Shown here piece by piece: positions 52,689-63,003 of a stretch of DNA of 64,000 bases (position 1 is the first letter of the stretch; every line of letters begins with the position of its first letter). A program made the translations under genes and the position numbers. Under the pieces are notes generated by a model. The model was not told where the DNA came from, ran no database searches, and saw only the letters and a program-made list of their open reading frames with translations. Origin of the DNA: Ustilago trichophora (taxonomy: Eukaryota > Basidiomycota > Ustilaginomycetes > Ustilaginales > Ustilaginaceae). Location of the stretch: positions 124,001 through 188,000 of the forward strand of contig OOIN01000028.1 of NCBI GenBank assembly GCA_900323505.1, given 5' to 3'.

Positions 52689-55169
52689 ATGGCGGACCAG
52701 ACACCAATGGACAACAGCACCGGTTCCAGCCCGATAGCTAAGCGGGTCAAGCTCGACAATGGTGACGTTGTACCTGGCAAGGAGGATGCGGAAGTGGAAA
52801 CGAGGATGACGGAAGCCCGAGCAGGTATCACGGCCTATATCAACCCCGATCTTCCCGGATTTCAGGGCATCATCAAGCAGCGATTCACCGACTTTATGGT
52901 CAATGAGATCGACCTCTCAGGTGCCGTTTGCCGCCTTACCTCGCTCGACCCTCCACCTGGAAAGTACCTTTTGCAACTACGACCCGAACAAGCGTCAGCA
53001 ACAACCGAGGACGCCGAAGCGCAAGCCGAACAGGCGGCAAAAGCCCAAGCCAAGGCTTCGATCGAACAAGGCACTTGGCCTACCAACGCAGATGAACAGC
53101 TGAGAGAGTTTTTCCCCGACGAATCCATCTCTGGTCTCAAGGAGATGTGGTCGAAAGGACGCGAGGGAGAGAGCATGGCTACTGGTGCCAATGCCACAAT
53201 CGTCTCTGCGGCGAGCATCGTCACTCGACCGCTTGAAGACAAGGCGCAGCGAACGCAGGTGCACAAGTTGATTCGAGAGCTGTTTCACGGCAAGCTCGCA
53301 ACCGACTCGTGCCAGGTTCGACCCAGAGGCCCACGGGCAGCAGAGGAAGATGAGGATGCGCGTGCGAATGGAGGCAGCAGTACAGCGGCTGCGACAAAGA
53401 TTGCGGTGAGATGGGCCAACAGGTCGGATCGGAGGGCGGGAGATGATCTGTCGGAGGAGGCGACTAGCTCGCCGCCCTACATTCACTTTTTTCTGCACAA
53501 GACGAATAGGGATCATCAGGAGGCGATGGGTATGCTCGCTGAGAGCTTGAGGTTGGGTGGTGGCGGTGGAGGACGAGGTAGGGGGAGAGGCAGGGGCGGA
53601 TTTGCAGGGAGGGGAGGAGGTAGACCACCAACAAAGGATCTTGGCGTGGCGGGAACAAAGGACAAGCGTGCGGTGACGGTGCAGAGGGTGTCTCTCAAGC
53701 GCAACCGCAAGACCCTAGACGACGTTTACCGCCTCGTCAACGGTATCAACGCCGACATCTCTGCATCAGCATCAAAAGGCAAAGGCAAAGGTAAAGGTCG
53801 AACAGTCCTCGACGCCACCACCACTCGCGGCGACCGAGGAATCCGCATCGGCCACCTCTCTTACGCTCACCACCCGCTTAAACTCGGCCAACTCAAAGGC
53901 AACGAATTCACCATCACCCTTCGTAACGTTCGCCCTTCCTCTGGAGAGCCGACCGAGTCCTTCCTCGCCTCCATCCGCAGCTCCATGGACGTCCTTCGCG
54001 ATCGCGGCTTCATCAACTACTTTGGCATGCAGCGTTTCGGCACAGGTGCCATCCCCACGCACCACATTGGCATTCTCATCCTCCAAAACGACTTTAAATC
54101 GGCCATCGATCTTCTCTTCACACCGCGTGCACCATCTTCCCCCGACGCTGACGATGGAGACTCGATCGACCTGCTCAAAGCCAAGCAGCTGTACAAGGAT
54201 GGAGATTTCGACAAGGCGTACTATGCCATTCCGAAGAACTGCGTTGCTGAGAAGCACATCTTGGACAAGATGCGCAGCGCAAGATGGAATCAGGGAGATT
54301 GGACAGGTGCGTTTGGAAATGTACCAAGGACATTGAGGTTGATGTATGTCCATGCGTATCAGTCGTATGTGTGGAATAGGTTGGTTTCGGAGAGGATTGC
54401 TAGGTTTGGTAGTGCGGATGCGGTGGAGGGTGATTTGGTGTTTGCGGATGATGGTGCAGATGATGGTTGGGGTGTAGATGGTGGTGAAGTCGCAGAAGAT
54501 AAGGATGATGCTGGTGATGAAGATCAAGATGATCTTGGCAATGACACATCCAAATCAGAATCCATCCCCACCTGGCAGCGCCCTATCAAAGTCCTCACCA
54601 AAACAGATCTCGATCAGGACGAATCCATGCCGCCTCCTACAAACTCCACTACCGACACACAACCTCGCCAAAGATACACCATCTACGACGTCATCCTCCC
54701 CCTCCCCGGATCATCCATCGACCTACCCCCTGGATGGATGTCGGAACTCTACACCTCCATCCTCTCCAACGATGGCCTGACCCACACCCAACTCACCTCA
54801 TCCAAAATCCCAGAATACCAACTCAAAGGATCCTACCGACGCATGCTCGTCAAACCCAACGCTTTCAACTACACACTGACAACTTACACCGACCCAGACA
54901 TCCCCCTCACCTATACAGACGAAGAACTCTGTCTAGACCCTACACTCTCCAACTCCTTCTCCAACAAGGACCAATTCAAACTGGAAAGTGAACCGAAAGA
55001 CCAAGCGTCGAAATTTACAGCCCTCACATTGAAATTTCAACTCCCTTCCTCTTCATACGCAACAATGCTCATGCGAGAAGCCCTCAAATCCGACACTTCT
55101 AGCTTCAAACATCGTCAAATGACCCAACAAAGCCAAGATCAACTCTTCAAAGGCTCCTCAAAGGCCTAA
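52689..55169 (+). CDS. PUS7: Pus7/TruD-family pseudouridine synthase
   Basis: The protein has 826 residues. The N-terminal block reads GITAYINPDLPGFQGIIKQRFTDFMVNEID. The catalytic motif GVAGTKDKRAVTVQRVS puts the catalytic Asp at ~325. GHLSYAHHPLKLGQLKGNEF and FINYFGMQRFGTGAIPTHHIG follow, both standard for TruD enzymes. Pus7 makes pseudouridine in tRNAs, U2 snRNA and mRNAs. Unusual points are a glycine/arginine run (about 289-313, RGRGRGRGG) placed directly before the catalytic loop, and an acidic Asp-rich insertion around residues 580-620 encoded by GATG repeats. I see no intron. Confidence 0.94.
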   Translation: MADQTPMDNSTGSSPIAKRVKLDNGDVVPGKEDAEVETRMTEARAGITAYINPDLPGFQGIIKQRFTDFMVNEIDLSGAVCRLTSLDPPPGKYLLQLRPEQASATTEDAEAQAEQAAKAQAKASIEQGTWPTNADEQLREFFPDESISGLKEMWSKGREGESMATGANATIVSAASIVTRPLEDKAQRTQVHKLIRELFHGKLATDSCQVRPRGPRAAEEDEDARANGGSSTAAATKIAVRWANRSDRRAGDDLSEEATSSPPYIHFFLHKTNRDHQEAMGMLAESLRLGGGGGGRGRGRGRGGFAGRGGGRPPTKDLGVAGTKDKRAVTVQRVSLKRNRKTLDDVYRLVNGINADISASASKGKGKGKGRTVLDATTTRGDRGIRIGHLSYAHHPLKLGQLKGNEFTITLRNVRPSSGEPTESFLASIRSSMDVLRDRGFINYFGMQRFGTGAIPTHHIGILILQNDFKSAIDLLFTPRAPSSPDADDGDSIDLLKAKQLYKDGDFDKAYYAIPKNCVAEKHILDKMRSARWNQGDWTGAFGNVPRTLRLMYVHAYQSYVWNRLVSERIARFGSADAVEGDLVFADDGADDGWGVDGGEVAEDKDDAGDEDQDDLGNDTSKSESIPTWQRPIKVLTKTDLDQDESMPPPTNSTTDTQPRQRYTIYDVILPLPGSSIDLPPGWMSELYTSILSNDGLTHTQLTSSKIPEYQLKGSYRRMLVKPNAFNYTLTTYTDPDIPLTYTDEELCLDPTLSNSFSNKDQFKLESEPKDQASKFTALTLKFQLPSSSYATMLMREALKSDTSSFKHRQMTQQSQDQLFKGSSKA

Positions 55170-55350
55170 CCAAAAAGCACACCTACCCATCTTCCTCTCC
55201 TGTCTTCAATTTAGCATCATCTTTCTCATGCACGTTGCCAATCTCCCCCTTCGAGTGGAACGAAATTTAGATCGCAATTCATCACGTTAGCAAAAAGAGA
55301 CGTAGAGTACAATTACAAGAATAGAATCGGATCCATTTGAGTCACATCCT

Positions 55351-56964
55351 TCAGGCAGCCTGCTTCTTGACCCGCTTCTGATCAAACGTGCTAGACGAAG
55401 TGTCGGAGGATCGCTTGCTACGCATCGATGTTGGAGTGGCGCGCGATGAAGCCTTGATGCTTCCACCCACGGCTGCAGCGGGTGCGCTGGCGCTGAGCAA
55501 AGCTGCGTCGAGCGAGTTGATGTTTCTCCGGCCGTCAACGATGACGATGCTCTCCATGGGGTCTGTGGTTCGTACAGCGCGGGGCGAAGCGTGTGGGAAG
55601 GGCGAGAGGGAAGATGGAGCTGGGCTGCCAGAGGAGGTACGAATGTGACCGGGACGGCCGGCCCGCTTGAGAGAGCCAGTGGAGTCGGTTCTTGCGATGG
55701 CGCGCTTGGCCAGCGTAGGTGCAGCAGCAGCGGTAGGCGCCACGGTGGCCTGCTTCTTGGAAGCATTGGGAGAGGCTCGTTGACGTCCCTGGGCGGAAGG
55801 TGGCGATGTCATACGGCCAAAGCTGGCTTGTGGAGATCCGAGCGAAGCGCTGAGAACGGGAGGTGGTTGTGCGTAGGCCCACGAAGAGACAGGCATGCCA
55901 AAGCGGGCGTTCTTGCGGCTCCAGACCGAGACAAAGAGAATACGCTTCATCTTGCGATTGTAGAAGAAGGCGAAGGTGGACCAGAGCAGGCCTGCGCCCG
56001 TTCCGTCAAGGTCATCCTCTTCGTCATTGAAGCTCGAATCGTAAGAGGTGAGACTCGAGCTTTCCATGGAAGGTCGCCTTCTGGCATCAAAGCCTGCACG
56101 AGACAGAACCATGTTTCCGTCAGGACCGATGGTTGCAATGGTTTGTGGGGCTCCTTTGCCACCGCCAAGGCCGTCGCCATAGACATCCTCGTCAAACATG
56201 GGCGCATCCTCCATGACCTCGTCATCGTCATCGGCGTGTGTTCGTGCACGCGGGGTGTCTTCGCGGCCTCGCATGCCGTCGTCATCCCAGTACTCCTCAT
56301 CCTCATACGGGTCATCGTCGGCAAGATCGCCTTCCTCTTCGGGCTCGGCGCTCGCGTGCGGGTCCGAATCCATGTCGGGATGGAAAGTGTAGACCTCGCA
56401 ATCCGAGACCTCCATGATCTCGTCAAGAATGTGCGAGAGAGCTGGGTGAGTGATGAGGGGCGGCAGTGAGGCGGTTGCGCCTGCGGAATTGGGCGATTCG
56501 CCGGAGCTCCCAAGGGCGAAGCTTGGCTCCTCGAACGAGCCAGGGAAGGAGCTGTAGGAGCGAGGAGCATTGGAAGAGGTTTTGAGGCTAAGCAGCGTGG
56601 TACTGAGCGAGTTGAGTACCATGGCAGGGCTCATCTCTTTGCGAAAGTCGGCAGGGTTGACCTCACTGAAATCGTGATCAGGGAACGCAACGTTGAGCGT
56701 TGCGATGAGCAGGAAGAGCGTCTTGCGGGCCGATGCTTGGTCGAGACGGCCAAAGGGAGATGCAAGCGCTTCCTCGAGGTAGTCAGGAGGGGAGGTGGAG
56801 GCCGAGCGAAGGTAAGATGACTCGAGACTCTTGAAGAGTCGCTTCTCCTTGGATACGGTCTTGCAGGAGTAGGCTTCCATGCGTGTGAAGACTTTGCATT
56901 CTGCCGACTCGAAGGTGAGTGCTCGCGAGAGGAGCTCGAGCTCGGGGTACTCGAGATACTTCAT
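55351..56964 (-). CDS. MAF1: Maf1, repressor of RNA polymerase III
   Basis: The protein has 537 residues. Maf1 box A opens the protein (MKYLEYPELELLSRALTFES, then ECKVFTRMEAYSCK). Box B/C regions follow: FPDHDFSEVNPADFRKEMSPAMVLNSLSTTL, CEVYTFHPDMDSD, and then LLWSTFAFFYNRKMKRILFVSVW. An Asp/Glu-rich acidic stretch (DDDPYEDEEYWDDD) lies before box C, as in other Maf1 proteins. A long Ser/Pro/Lys-rich tail (~170 residues) extends beyond the conserved core and may hold phosphorylation and nuclear-localisation sites. Maf1 represses tRNA and 5S transcription under stress. It is convergent with the PUS7-like gene. Confidence 0.93.
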   Translation of the reverse strand: MKYLEYPELELLSRALTFESAECKVFTRMEAYSCKTVSKEKRLFKSLESSYLRSASTSPPDYLEEALASPFGRLDQASARKTLFLLIATLNVAFPDHDFSEVNPADFRKEMSPAMVLNSLSTTLLSLKTSSNAPRSYSSFPGSFEEPSFALGSSGESPNSAGATASLPPLITHPALSHILDEIMEVSDCEVYTFHPDMDSDPHASAEPEEEGDLADDDPYEDEEYWDDDGMRGREDTPRARTHADDDDEVMEDAPMFDEDVYGDGLGGGKGAPQTIATIGPDGNMVLSRAGFDARRRPSMESSSLTSYDSSFNDEEDDLDGTGAGLLWSTFAFFYNRKMKRILFVSVWSRKNARFGMPVSSWAYAQPPPVLSASLGSPQASFGRMTSPPSAQGRQRASPNASKKQATVAPTAAAAPTLAKRAIARTDSTGSLKRAGRPGHIRTSSGSPAPSSLSPFPHASPRAVRTTDPMESIVIVDGRRNINSLDAALLSASAPAAAVGGSIKASSRATPTSMRSKRSSDTSSSTFDQKRVKKQAA

Positions 56965-58883
56965 GATGAAAAAGATAAGAGATGCGCGCTATTGCGTCAA
57001 GCGAAATGAAGGCAAAAGTCAGGAATCAAGATGAGGAGGAATTGAACAACAGCAAGACCGAACAAAGATGGCAAAGAGACAGTCTCGAACCAGAACAAGG
57101 ACGATAAGGGTCAGCAAGCGCTATTGCATTTCGAAGGCTTCGGATGGAAGCGGTACAGAAGGGGAGAAGAAAAAGAGGAGCCATCTTTCTGCTACAGTTC
57201 TGAGACCGACCCTATATCCGGATTGGCGTGCAGCTGTATAATCTGAACCGATGTTCGGTCCAACGCTGCACGATCTGGGATGTCAGGTGAGGATCAAAAC
57301 TGCGAGCAGAAGAAAATTCCTATCGGAGAGAGAAGTCAAAGATGAAGAAAGAAAGATGTAGAATACTCACGCCTAAACTCGGTAGGTTAGCTCTGGTAGT
57401 TTGGTGATTGAATGATCAATCGAGCGGTCCGAAGAGGAGAGGCCTGACGGGCACGTGGTCGTCGACGTGAGAGTTTAGCTTGCGGCGAGTCAGCGAATTG
57501 CGCTGGGCAAGGAGGGATAAGAGCTGTTTGGGAACAGTGACCCTACGCGTGGATCGCGCAAGTCAGCCCAAAGAGATGAAGGAAGGAAGGAATAAGTAGG
57601 ATCGCCGAACACGCCTGGATTGGGTGCCCGAGATGGAAGAGATGGGACGGATCGCGTCAATCGCGAAGATCTCGTTGTGTTGTCAAATCTTGAATGATGG
57701 AGATGATGATGGTGAAAAGGAGAGAGAAGCGTGGGAGGAGCAGATTGGATGATGTCGGCTCGACCTCGACCTCGCTCTCTGAACGCGCAATCGGCGGCAG
57801 CGGATAAGCCGACCAGGCTCACTCTCAGTCAATCAGACAGACTGACCGGAGAAGCGCACACGTTCAGAGCTCCGCTGCCTGTCGGGTCTCTCAGTCTCGC
57901 TTGCTCTGTGAGGCAAGAGGTGCAATCGCGCTGTGCGTGAAGTCTAAGGCGGGTGAACGCGGACGCCGTGTGTGTGTGTGTGTGTGTGTATTTGCGAGTG
58001 TGGTAACTGAGATTGCGGCACTGGAGCAGTCAAAATCAGGGGACTCGCAGTTGAGCTTGAGATCTGCATTCATTTCGCTCACGTTCGCTCAGGGTCAACC
58101 GAACCGAAACCCTTGATCGCTCTCCACCTTCACTTGACCAGCACGTTCTTGGTCGCTTCGTCCGACACAGGCAGAGAAAGGAGGTCATGTGCTCTTATCT
58201 CGCCTGGTCACGAAACGAAGCTTGATTTGTGTAGTCACAGAGTTGCGTGGAAACCGCTTAACGGACCCCTGTCTATAGAGCAAGCGAAATCTGTCTCTGG
58301 CTTTCGGATAGCGAAGAGAGAGGCGACACGTACGGCACGCTGACAGCCATTCTTTCCCAATGCTTGGACGATAGGCTTTAGGACGAGCCATCGACATCGG
58401 TATCGAAGCCGAACGCTGCACCTTTGAGCTGTCTGTCCAAATGCTACAGATTGCGGAGGTGATCATAGCGAAAGACGAGACCCTGCTTTTGGCTGTGCAG
58501 CAATGCAATGTCACAACAGCGCAGTGCAAGGTATAAGGTATTGCCGTCGATGTGTGACTCTGAGCCAATCAAAGTTGCGTGTTGGCCCTGTGACTGTAGG
58601 GAGAGACAGACAAGGCAGGCGTCGGCGCTCCCGATCGCTGTGACCTTGAACATACGCGATCGGTCCTCTTTTTTTTGCTTTGTCTTTTCGTACGATATGT
58701 GGTCATTAGAAAATTGGCACGTCGAAAACGTTGCCTTTTGGGCCATAGAAGTGCACTCAACTTTGGGGCAGAAGCGGACTGTCAAATTGGAAGCGCGTTC
58801 CAAACATGCTTTTGCATGCTTTTGCAAGACAATAGCGACGTGGAGCCTTTTCTCTGCTGGAAGTGACAATATGTGTACTGTAG

Positions 58884-58923
<40 letters not shown>

Positions 58924-59547
58924 GGTCTGTCAACTAACAATCGTCGTGAAAAACAAAAAACGACTTTCTTGTTTTTTTTTCTAAGTGTCCTCTCTCAACA
59001 CCGGGCAGCGGAAAGCGGAAGGCGGGCAGAGGGCGCGTCCTGCCTTTTGCACACGCTCGCACGCCCTGACGCTCTCTCATGTCGGTGAACAACTGTCGTT
59101 CAAAAAAAAGAAAAGAGACACAGCACAGCGCGACCTTGGTGGATTTCATCTGGCACAAAGAGAGACGAGAGTCTCAGATTGTGACGCGAATAGAGTTGAG
59201 CGGCGCTGTGAGAGGTGCAGCAGGTGTTGGTCCATTTTTTTTGCCCCACCATTCCCCATCCCGACTCATCCTACACGCTCCTCCCTCCCTCTCTCTCATC
59301 TCATCGTTCGGTCCAGATTCCCGCACTACCATCATCCCTCCTTATCCTCATTCTCCTCCTCATTCTCCTCCTTCATCTTCTTGTCACGACCACCGCATCC
59401 TTGTCGCACACTACCCTCCCCTCATCGACTCTCTTTTCATCCTTTGACGATCGGTCACCTCAAACGCGTCTCGCCGTCTCATCGTCGCTAGACTCATCAT
59501 TCTACTTTGATCCAATTCACTCCTCGTCGCTAGCCGATATTCACACC
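56965..59547. other. Gene-poor divergent region (2.6 kb)
   Basis: It holds two (GT)n tracts (about 57968-57989 and 58886-58923) and a pyrimidine-rich leader (CT/TC runs, 59240-59440) in front of the Bqt4-like gene. Short frames look accidental. The Maf1 side has G/A-rich sequence typical of a 5' leader read on the opposite strand. Confidence 0.5.
58886..58923. repeat. (GT)n microsatellite
   Basis: About 19 GT units; a shorter (GT)n tract is at 57968-57989. Confidence 0.93.
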
Positions 59548-60969
59548 ATGCCTGCTGCTTCTTCCACTCGCAAGTCTACTCCGACGCGCAAGTCGACCCC
59601 TCGACGCGCCCGTTCTTCCTCGGTGGCTTCCAACGCCTCCACCACCACTCCCGCATCGCCTTCCGCCTCGCCTCGCAAGACCAAGAAGGAAAGGGAGGCC
59701 GCTGCTGCTGTCACTGCTGCTGCAAAGCAGACCAAAGATACCAAGTCCGACCTCTCTCGACCCAAGCTTCCCACCAAGAAGAACCCCAGGCTGAAAGAGG
59801 TCGACGAGGCCGTCGTCAAGCTCCAGATCATCAAGCGCGAAGGCCACAACATCATCATTGGTCGTGTCAAGCTTCCCACCGTCAACGGCCAGGACCACGC
59901 TTTCCTTCTCAAGCGCTTCGACACCAACGCCATGGCTGCCTCTTCCATGTTCCGTCTCGCCTTCCCCTTTGCCGATGGGAACGCCGAGGCCGCCGAGATG
60001 CAGTTCCTTGACGCCAAGTACGACACTAACCGCGCCAATGGCGGCTACATTGTCGAGGAGGTCAAGGCCCCCGAGACTCCCAAGAAGCGTGGTCGCCCTC
60101 GCAAGAACCCCGACACTCCTAAGAAGGATGTGGCCACCGACACCGAATCCGTCAGCGGTGACAAGCAGATTCGCGTTCTTCCCGAAGGCAGCACCGGCGT
60201 TCGTCTCCAGGGCACTTGGATCCCCGCTGAGGACGCCGTCGAGGTTGCTGAAGACTACGGTATCGCCAAGTTCGCTCTCGCCCTCATTCACGCTACTGCA
60301 GAGCACTCGGAGGACGGTGGAGCTCCCATCCTCACCTCGGCTCCCGTTGCTGAAGTCAAAACCCCTCGCAAGCGCCAGCGTGTTTCGGCCGCTGCCGCTG
60401 CTGCCTCTGACGCCGAGGCCTCGCCCAAGCTCGTCCAGAACGTGACCCGCGTCGAGAACGCCGATGGCACCATTGCACAGGTCAACGTCGAGACCACCAT
60501 CGAGGCCGAGTCCAGTTCCAACGGCATCCCTGCTGCTCTCTCGCAGGCTGAGATCGAGGCACAGATCGCCGAAGCTAAAGCACTTGCAGCGGGTATTCAA
60601 AAGTCGGCAACTTCCGGTAGCAAAGCCGGCGCCTCGAGCCGTGGCCAGAAGCGTCGCGCCGTCAACGACCGACCCACCGCTGAGCTCGACCCTATGGCTG
60701 ATGACGAGGACTACGCCGAGTCTGGCCGCGTCGTACGTGCATTCAAACGCGGTACCCGTGTCGCTCGCAAGCGTCCCATTGCTACCACCGCCGGTGTCGT
60801 CGCCGCTGCCGGTGCCGTCGGTGCTGGTGCCCTCGCCTGGATCTCGGGAGGTAACCCCGACTTGGCCCTCCAGACCCTCCAGACCAGCTTGCAGAGCATC
60901 GGCATTCAAAACCTCCAGCAATTTGGCGGTCAGCTCGGTGGCCAGCTCGCATCTTACCTTCCGTGGTAA
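59548..60969 (+). CDS. Bqt4-like inner nuclear membrane protein (KilA-N/APSES-type fold, tail anchor)
   Basis: The protein has 473 residues. ATG 59548 is used although the frame is open upstream. A basic, Ser/Thr-rich N terminus with SPRK/STPxRK repeats is followed by an APSES-like domain: VVKLQIIKREGHNIIIGRVKLP...LLKRFDTNAMAASSMFRLAFPFA...NGGY, interrupted by a KKRGRPRKNP AT-hook insertion, then VRLQGTWIPAEDAVEVAEDYG. This order matches Bqt4 of fission yeast, which ties telomeres to the nuclear envelope. A hydrophobic segment at about 411-432, followed by ~40 residues, fits an inner-nuclear-membrane anchor. High GC3 suggests strong expression. Confidence 0.8.
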   Translation: MPAASSTRKSTPTRKSTPRRARSSSVASNASTTTPASPSASPRKTKKEREAAAAVTAAAKQTKDTKSDLSRPKLPTKKNPRLKEVDEAVVKLQIIKREGHNIIIGRVKLPTVNGQDHAFLLKRFDTNAMAASSMFRLAFPFADGNAEAAEMQFLDAKYDTNRANGGYIVEEVKAPETPKKRGRPRKNPDTPKKDVATDTESVSGDKQIRVLPEGSTGVRLQGTWIPAEDAVEVAEDYGIAKFALALIHATAEHSEDGGAPILTSAPVAEVKTPRKRQRVSAAAAAASDAEASPKLVQNVTRVENADGTIAQVNVETTIEAESSSNGIPAALSQAEIEAQIAEAKALAAGIQKSATSGSKAGASSRGQKRRAVNDRPTAELDPMADDEDYAESGRVVRAFKRGTRVARKRPIATTAGVVAAAGAVGAGALAWISGGNPDLALQTLQTSLQSIGIQNLQQFGGQLGGQLASYLPW

Positions 60970-61854
60970 GCTCGCTCACAAATGCTGCGACATGGCGCCT
61001 CACCCATCTCGATCATTCTTGCTTTGGCCACTCGCTTCTCCTTGGATCTCGAGACGATACCTGCTTTGTCGCACATTGCACTCGCCCTTTCACTAGCTTC
61101 CTCCAGCTCTAGCTCTCGCTCAACCGACACTACACCGCACAACACCGCATCCAGCAGCGACAAGCATACCTTCCTTGCATGCTGTTGGAGGTGTGATCTC
61201 CGACGACCGCTATTTCTCCCACTTCTCCCTGACCGAGATTCCCTCTCTCTTTTGTGAAGCCCTTGTACTTTTGCGAACCTTGCGCCCCCTTTTTTTCGGA
61301 CTCCAACTTTCCCAAACCCAAACCCCCCTTGCCTCTTTTTTGACTTTTCTCCTACATGGTTCTCTGCTCTTTCTTCCGGTTGGTGAGGGAGAAAGAGGGA
61401 TGTTGACTTTTTGCCTTGTTTCATGGGGTTCTTGTTCCACCAGTGTTTTCAGTAATTTTAATCGCTCTGCTTTTTTGTCGGGGATGCTTTCAAAATGAGG
61501 TTTGTGCGGGTTTGCAATGTGGTGGATTTGGTGGGTGTGATGGGTTCATTTGATCAGTTTTTCCACGCTGGTTCATAAAAGTTGACAGTGTTGCCACGAG
61601 GTTGGAGGTGTCTAAGTGAGCGAGGATTATGAGATCTTTGATCGTCGCTTTACAGATGGGAACGTGTTTCAAGGTTGGGGGAGGGAATTTTCTAAGCACG
61701 GGCAAGTTTTGTGTCGAGACGAAATCACAGGTATGATGAACAAGAGAGGAGGAGGAGGAGGAGGAAAAGTTCTTCCGAATTGTTTAGATTCCTGGGGGGA
61801 CTTTGAAAGAGAGAGATTTGCTTGTTACGAAGATGTGAGCACGGTTGAGGTGAT
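60970..61854. other. Convergent 3' flanks
   Basis: T-rich 3' flank of the Bqt4-like gene and the 3' side of the FKBP gene, with a (GGA)n stretch near 61748. No gene is supported. Confidence 0.45.
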
Positions 61855-62283
61855 TTAAGCTGTGTAAGGGGGAAGATTTTATCACAGAGTGAACGAGTCA
61901 GTATTTTAGTGCTGAGAAGGGTGAAGAGAAGAATGGAGGTACATACCGCGCTTTCCGTTGATAGCGAGCAATTCGACGTCGAAGATCAGATCGGCGTTAG
62001 GGGGGATGACGCCACCAGCGCCTCTGGCACCGTAACCTTCATTAGCGGGAATGATCAACTTTGCGCGTTCACCCAGCGAAAGTTGAGGAACACCCTGATC
62101 CCAACCCTGAATGACCCTTCCTACACCAATGGCGGTTTCGAAGGGACCACGACCTGGTTTTCGGGAAGAGTCGAATTCTTCACCGTTAGCGGCGAGAGTA
62201 CCGGTGTAGTGCATGGTAACAGTATCACCAGCTTTGGGGAAAGACTTTCCGTCTCCAGGGGTGATTCGTTCGATTTGGACCAT
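61855..62283 (-). CDS. FKBP12-type peptidyl-prolyl isomerase, two exons
   Basis: The main exon is 62283-61947; an 87-nt intron (GTATGT donor, TACTGAC branch, TTACACAG acceptor) separates it from a 5-nt coding tail at 61859-61855, so the stop codon sits in exon 2. The product has 113 residues: MVQIERITPGDGKSFP...INGKRA. FK506/rapamycin pocket residues are all in place: Tyr26, Phe37, Asp38, Trp61, Tyr84 and Phe101. The enzyme isomerises prolyl bonds and is the target through which FK506 and rapamycin act in fungi. An in-frame ATG 31 codons upstream (62376) would add a basic, Ser/Thr-rich extension (see findings). Without splicing the frame would end in an unrelated MYLHSS tail. Confidence 0.92.
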
Positions 62284-63003
62284 TTTGACGCTTGTACTTG
62301 TGATGGTTCTCGTAAAAGAAGTGATGGTTGTGGTGGTTCGGAAAGTAGGGAGAAGCTGAGAAATCGAACGCAACATATCTCTCTGTAACAATGGTTGTGT
62401 ACAAGTACAGGTTACAGTAAAAGAAGGTTTGGGGAATGGTGGCGAACGGACCCCATTTCTCTCAAAGGTGGTCCAACCACACTTTTCGTAAACTGCGGCT
62501 ACAATTGGCTCGTGCAACTCCAAGCAAACTAAACAAGAATTGTATTCATCTTTGCGTAATGTTGAATCCTTGAGTACGTTGAACGTGGAATACAAAACCT
62601 GAAATGTCAAAAGGTGGAGAGCTCTGGCGCGATGTATGTTGCCGCTTCTGGAAGTCGCACGTCATTCCACGACAGCACGTTGACGTTAACAGACAGACAC
62701 CCTAGCCCGATGGAGAGATATCGGGAGGCTTCAGGTTCAAGACGATTCTGGCACCATTCGATCCTACATGCCCACACGCCTCCGTTTGACAGTGCCAACG
62801 TCAGTCAAGCTCTACTTGCCGAATAGCGACACACTATCTCAATTCGCCATGCTTCATAGATTCAGAGCAAACCATTGCATTGCCATGAGCGGTGGTACGA
62901 TGTGGGTGTATCTTCACAGTGTCAAAGCAGGTCGAGACATGGGAGAGTGATGTCGTGTAGCGATCGTCACAGACACCAAACGACAGTAACTTGTATAGGC
63001 CGC
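62284..63003. other. 5' leader and intergenic region
   Basis: The part next to 62283 is open in the FKBP frame up to 62610. A TTACAG|AGAG acceptor-like site at about 62385 on the minus strand suggests an intron in the leader. The rest shows no gene. Confidence 0.45.

Noticed and set aside
59530..60921. A 463-codon open frame antisense to the Bqt4-like gene
   Set aside because: Same cause: biased codon use on the sense strand. The composition is Gly/Leu/Asp-rich with no recognisable family.
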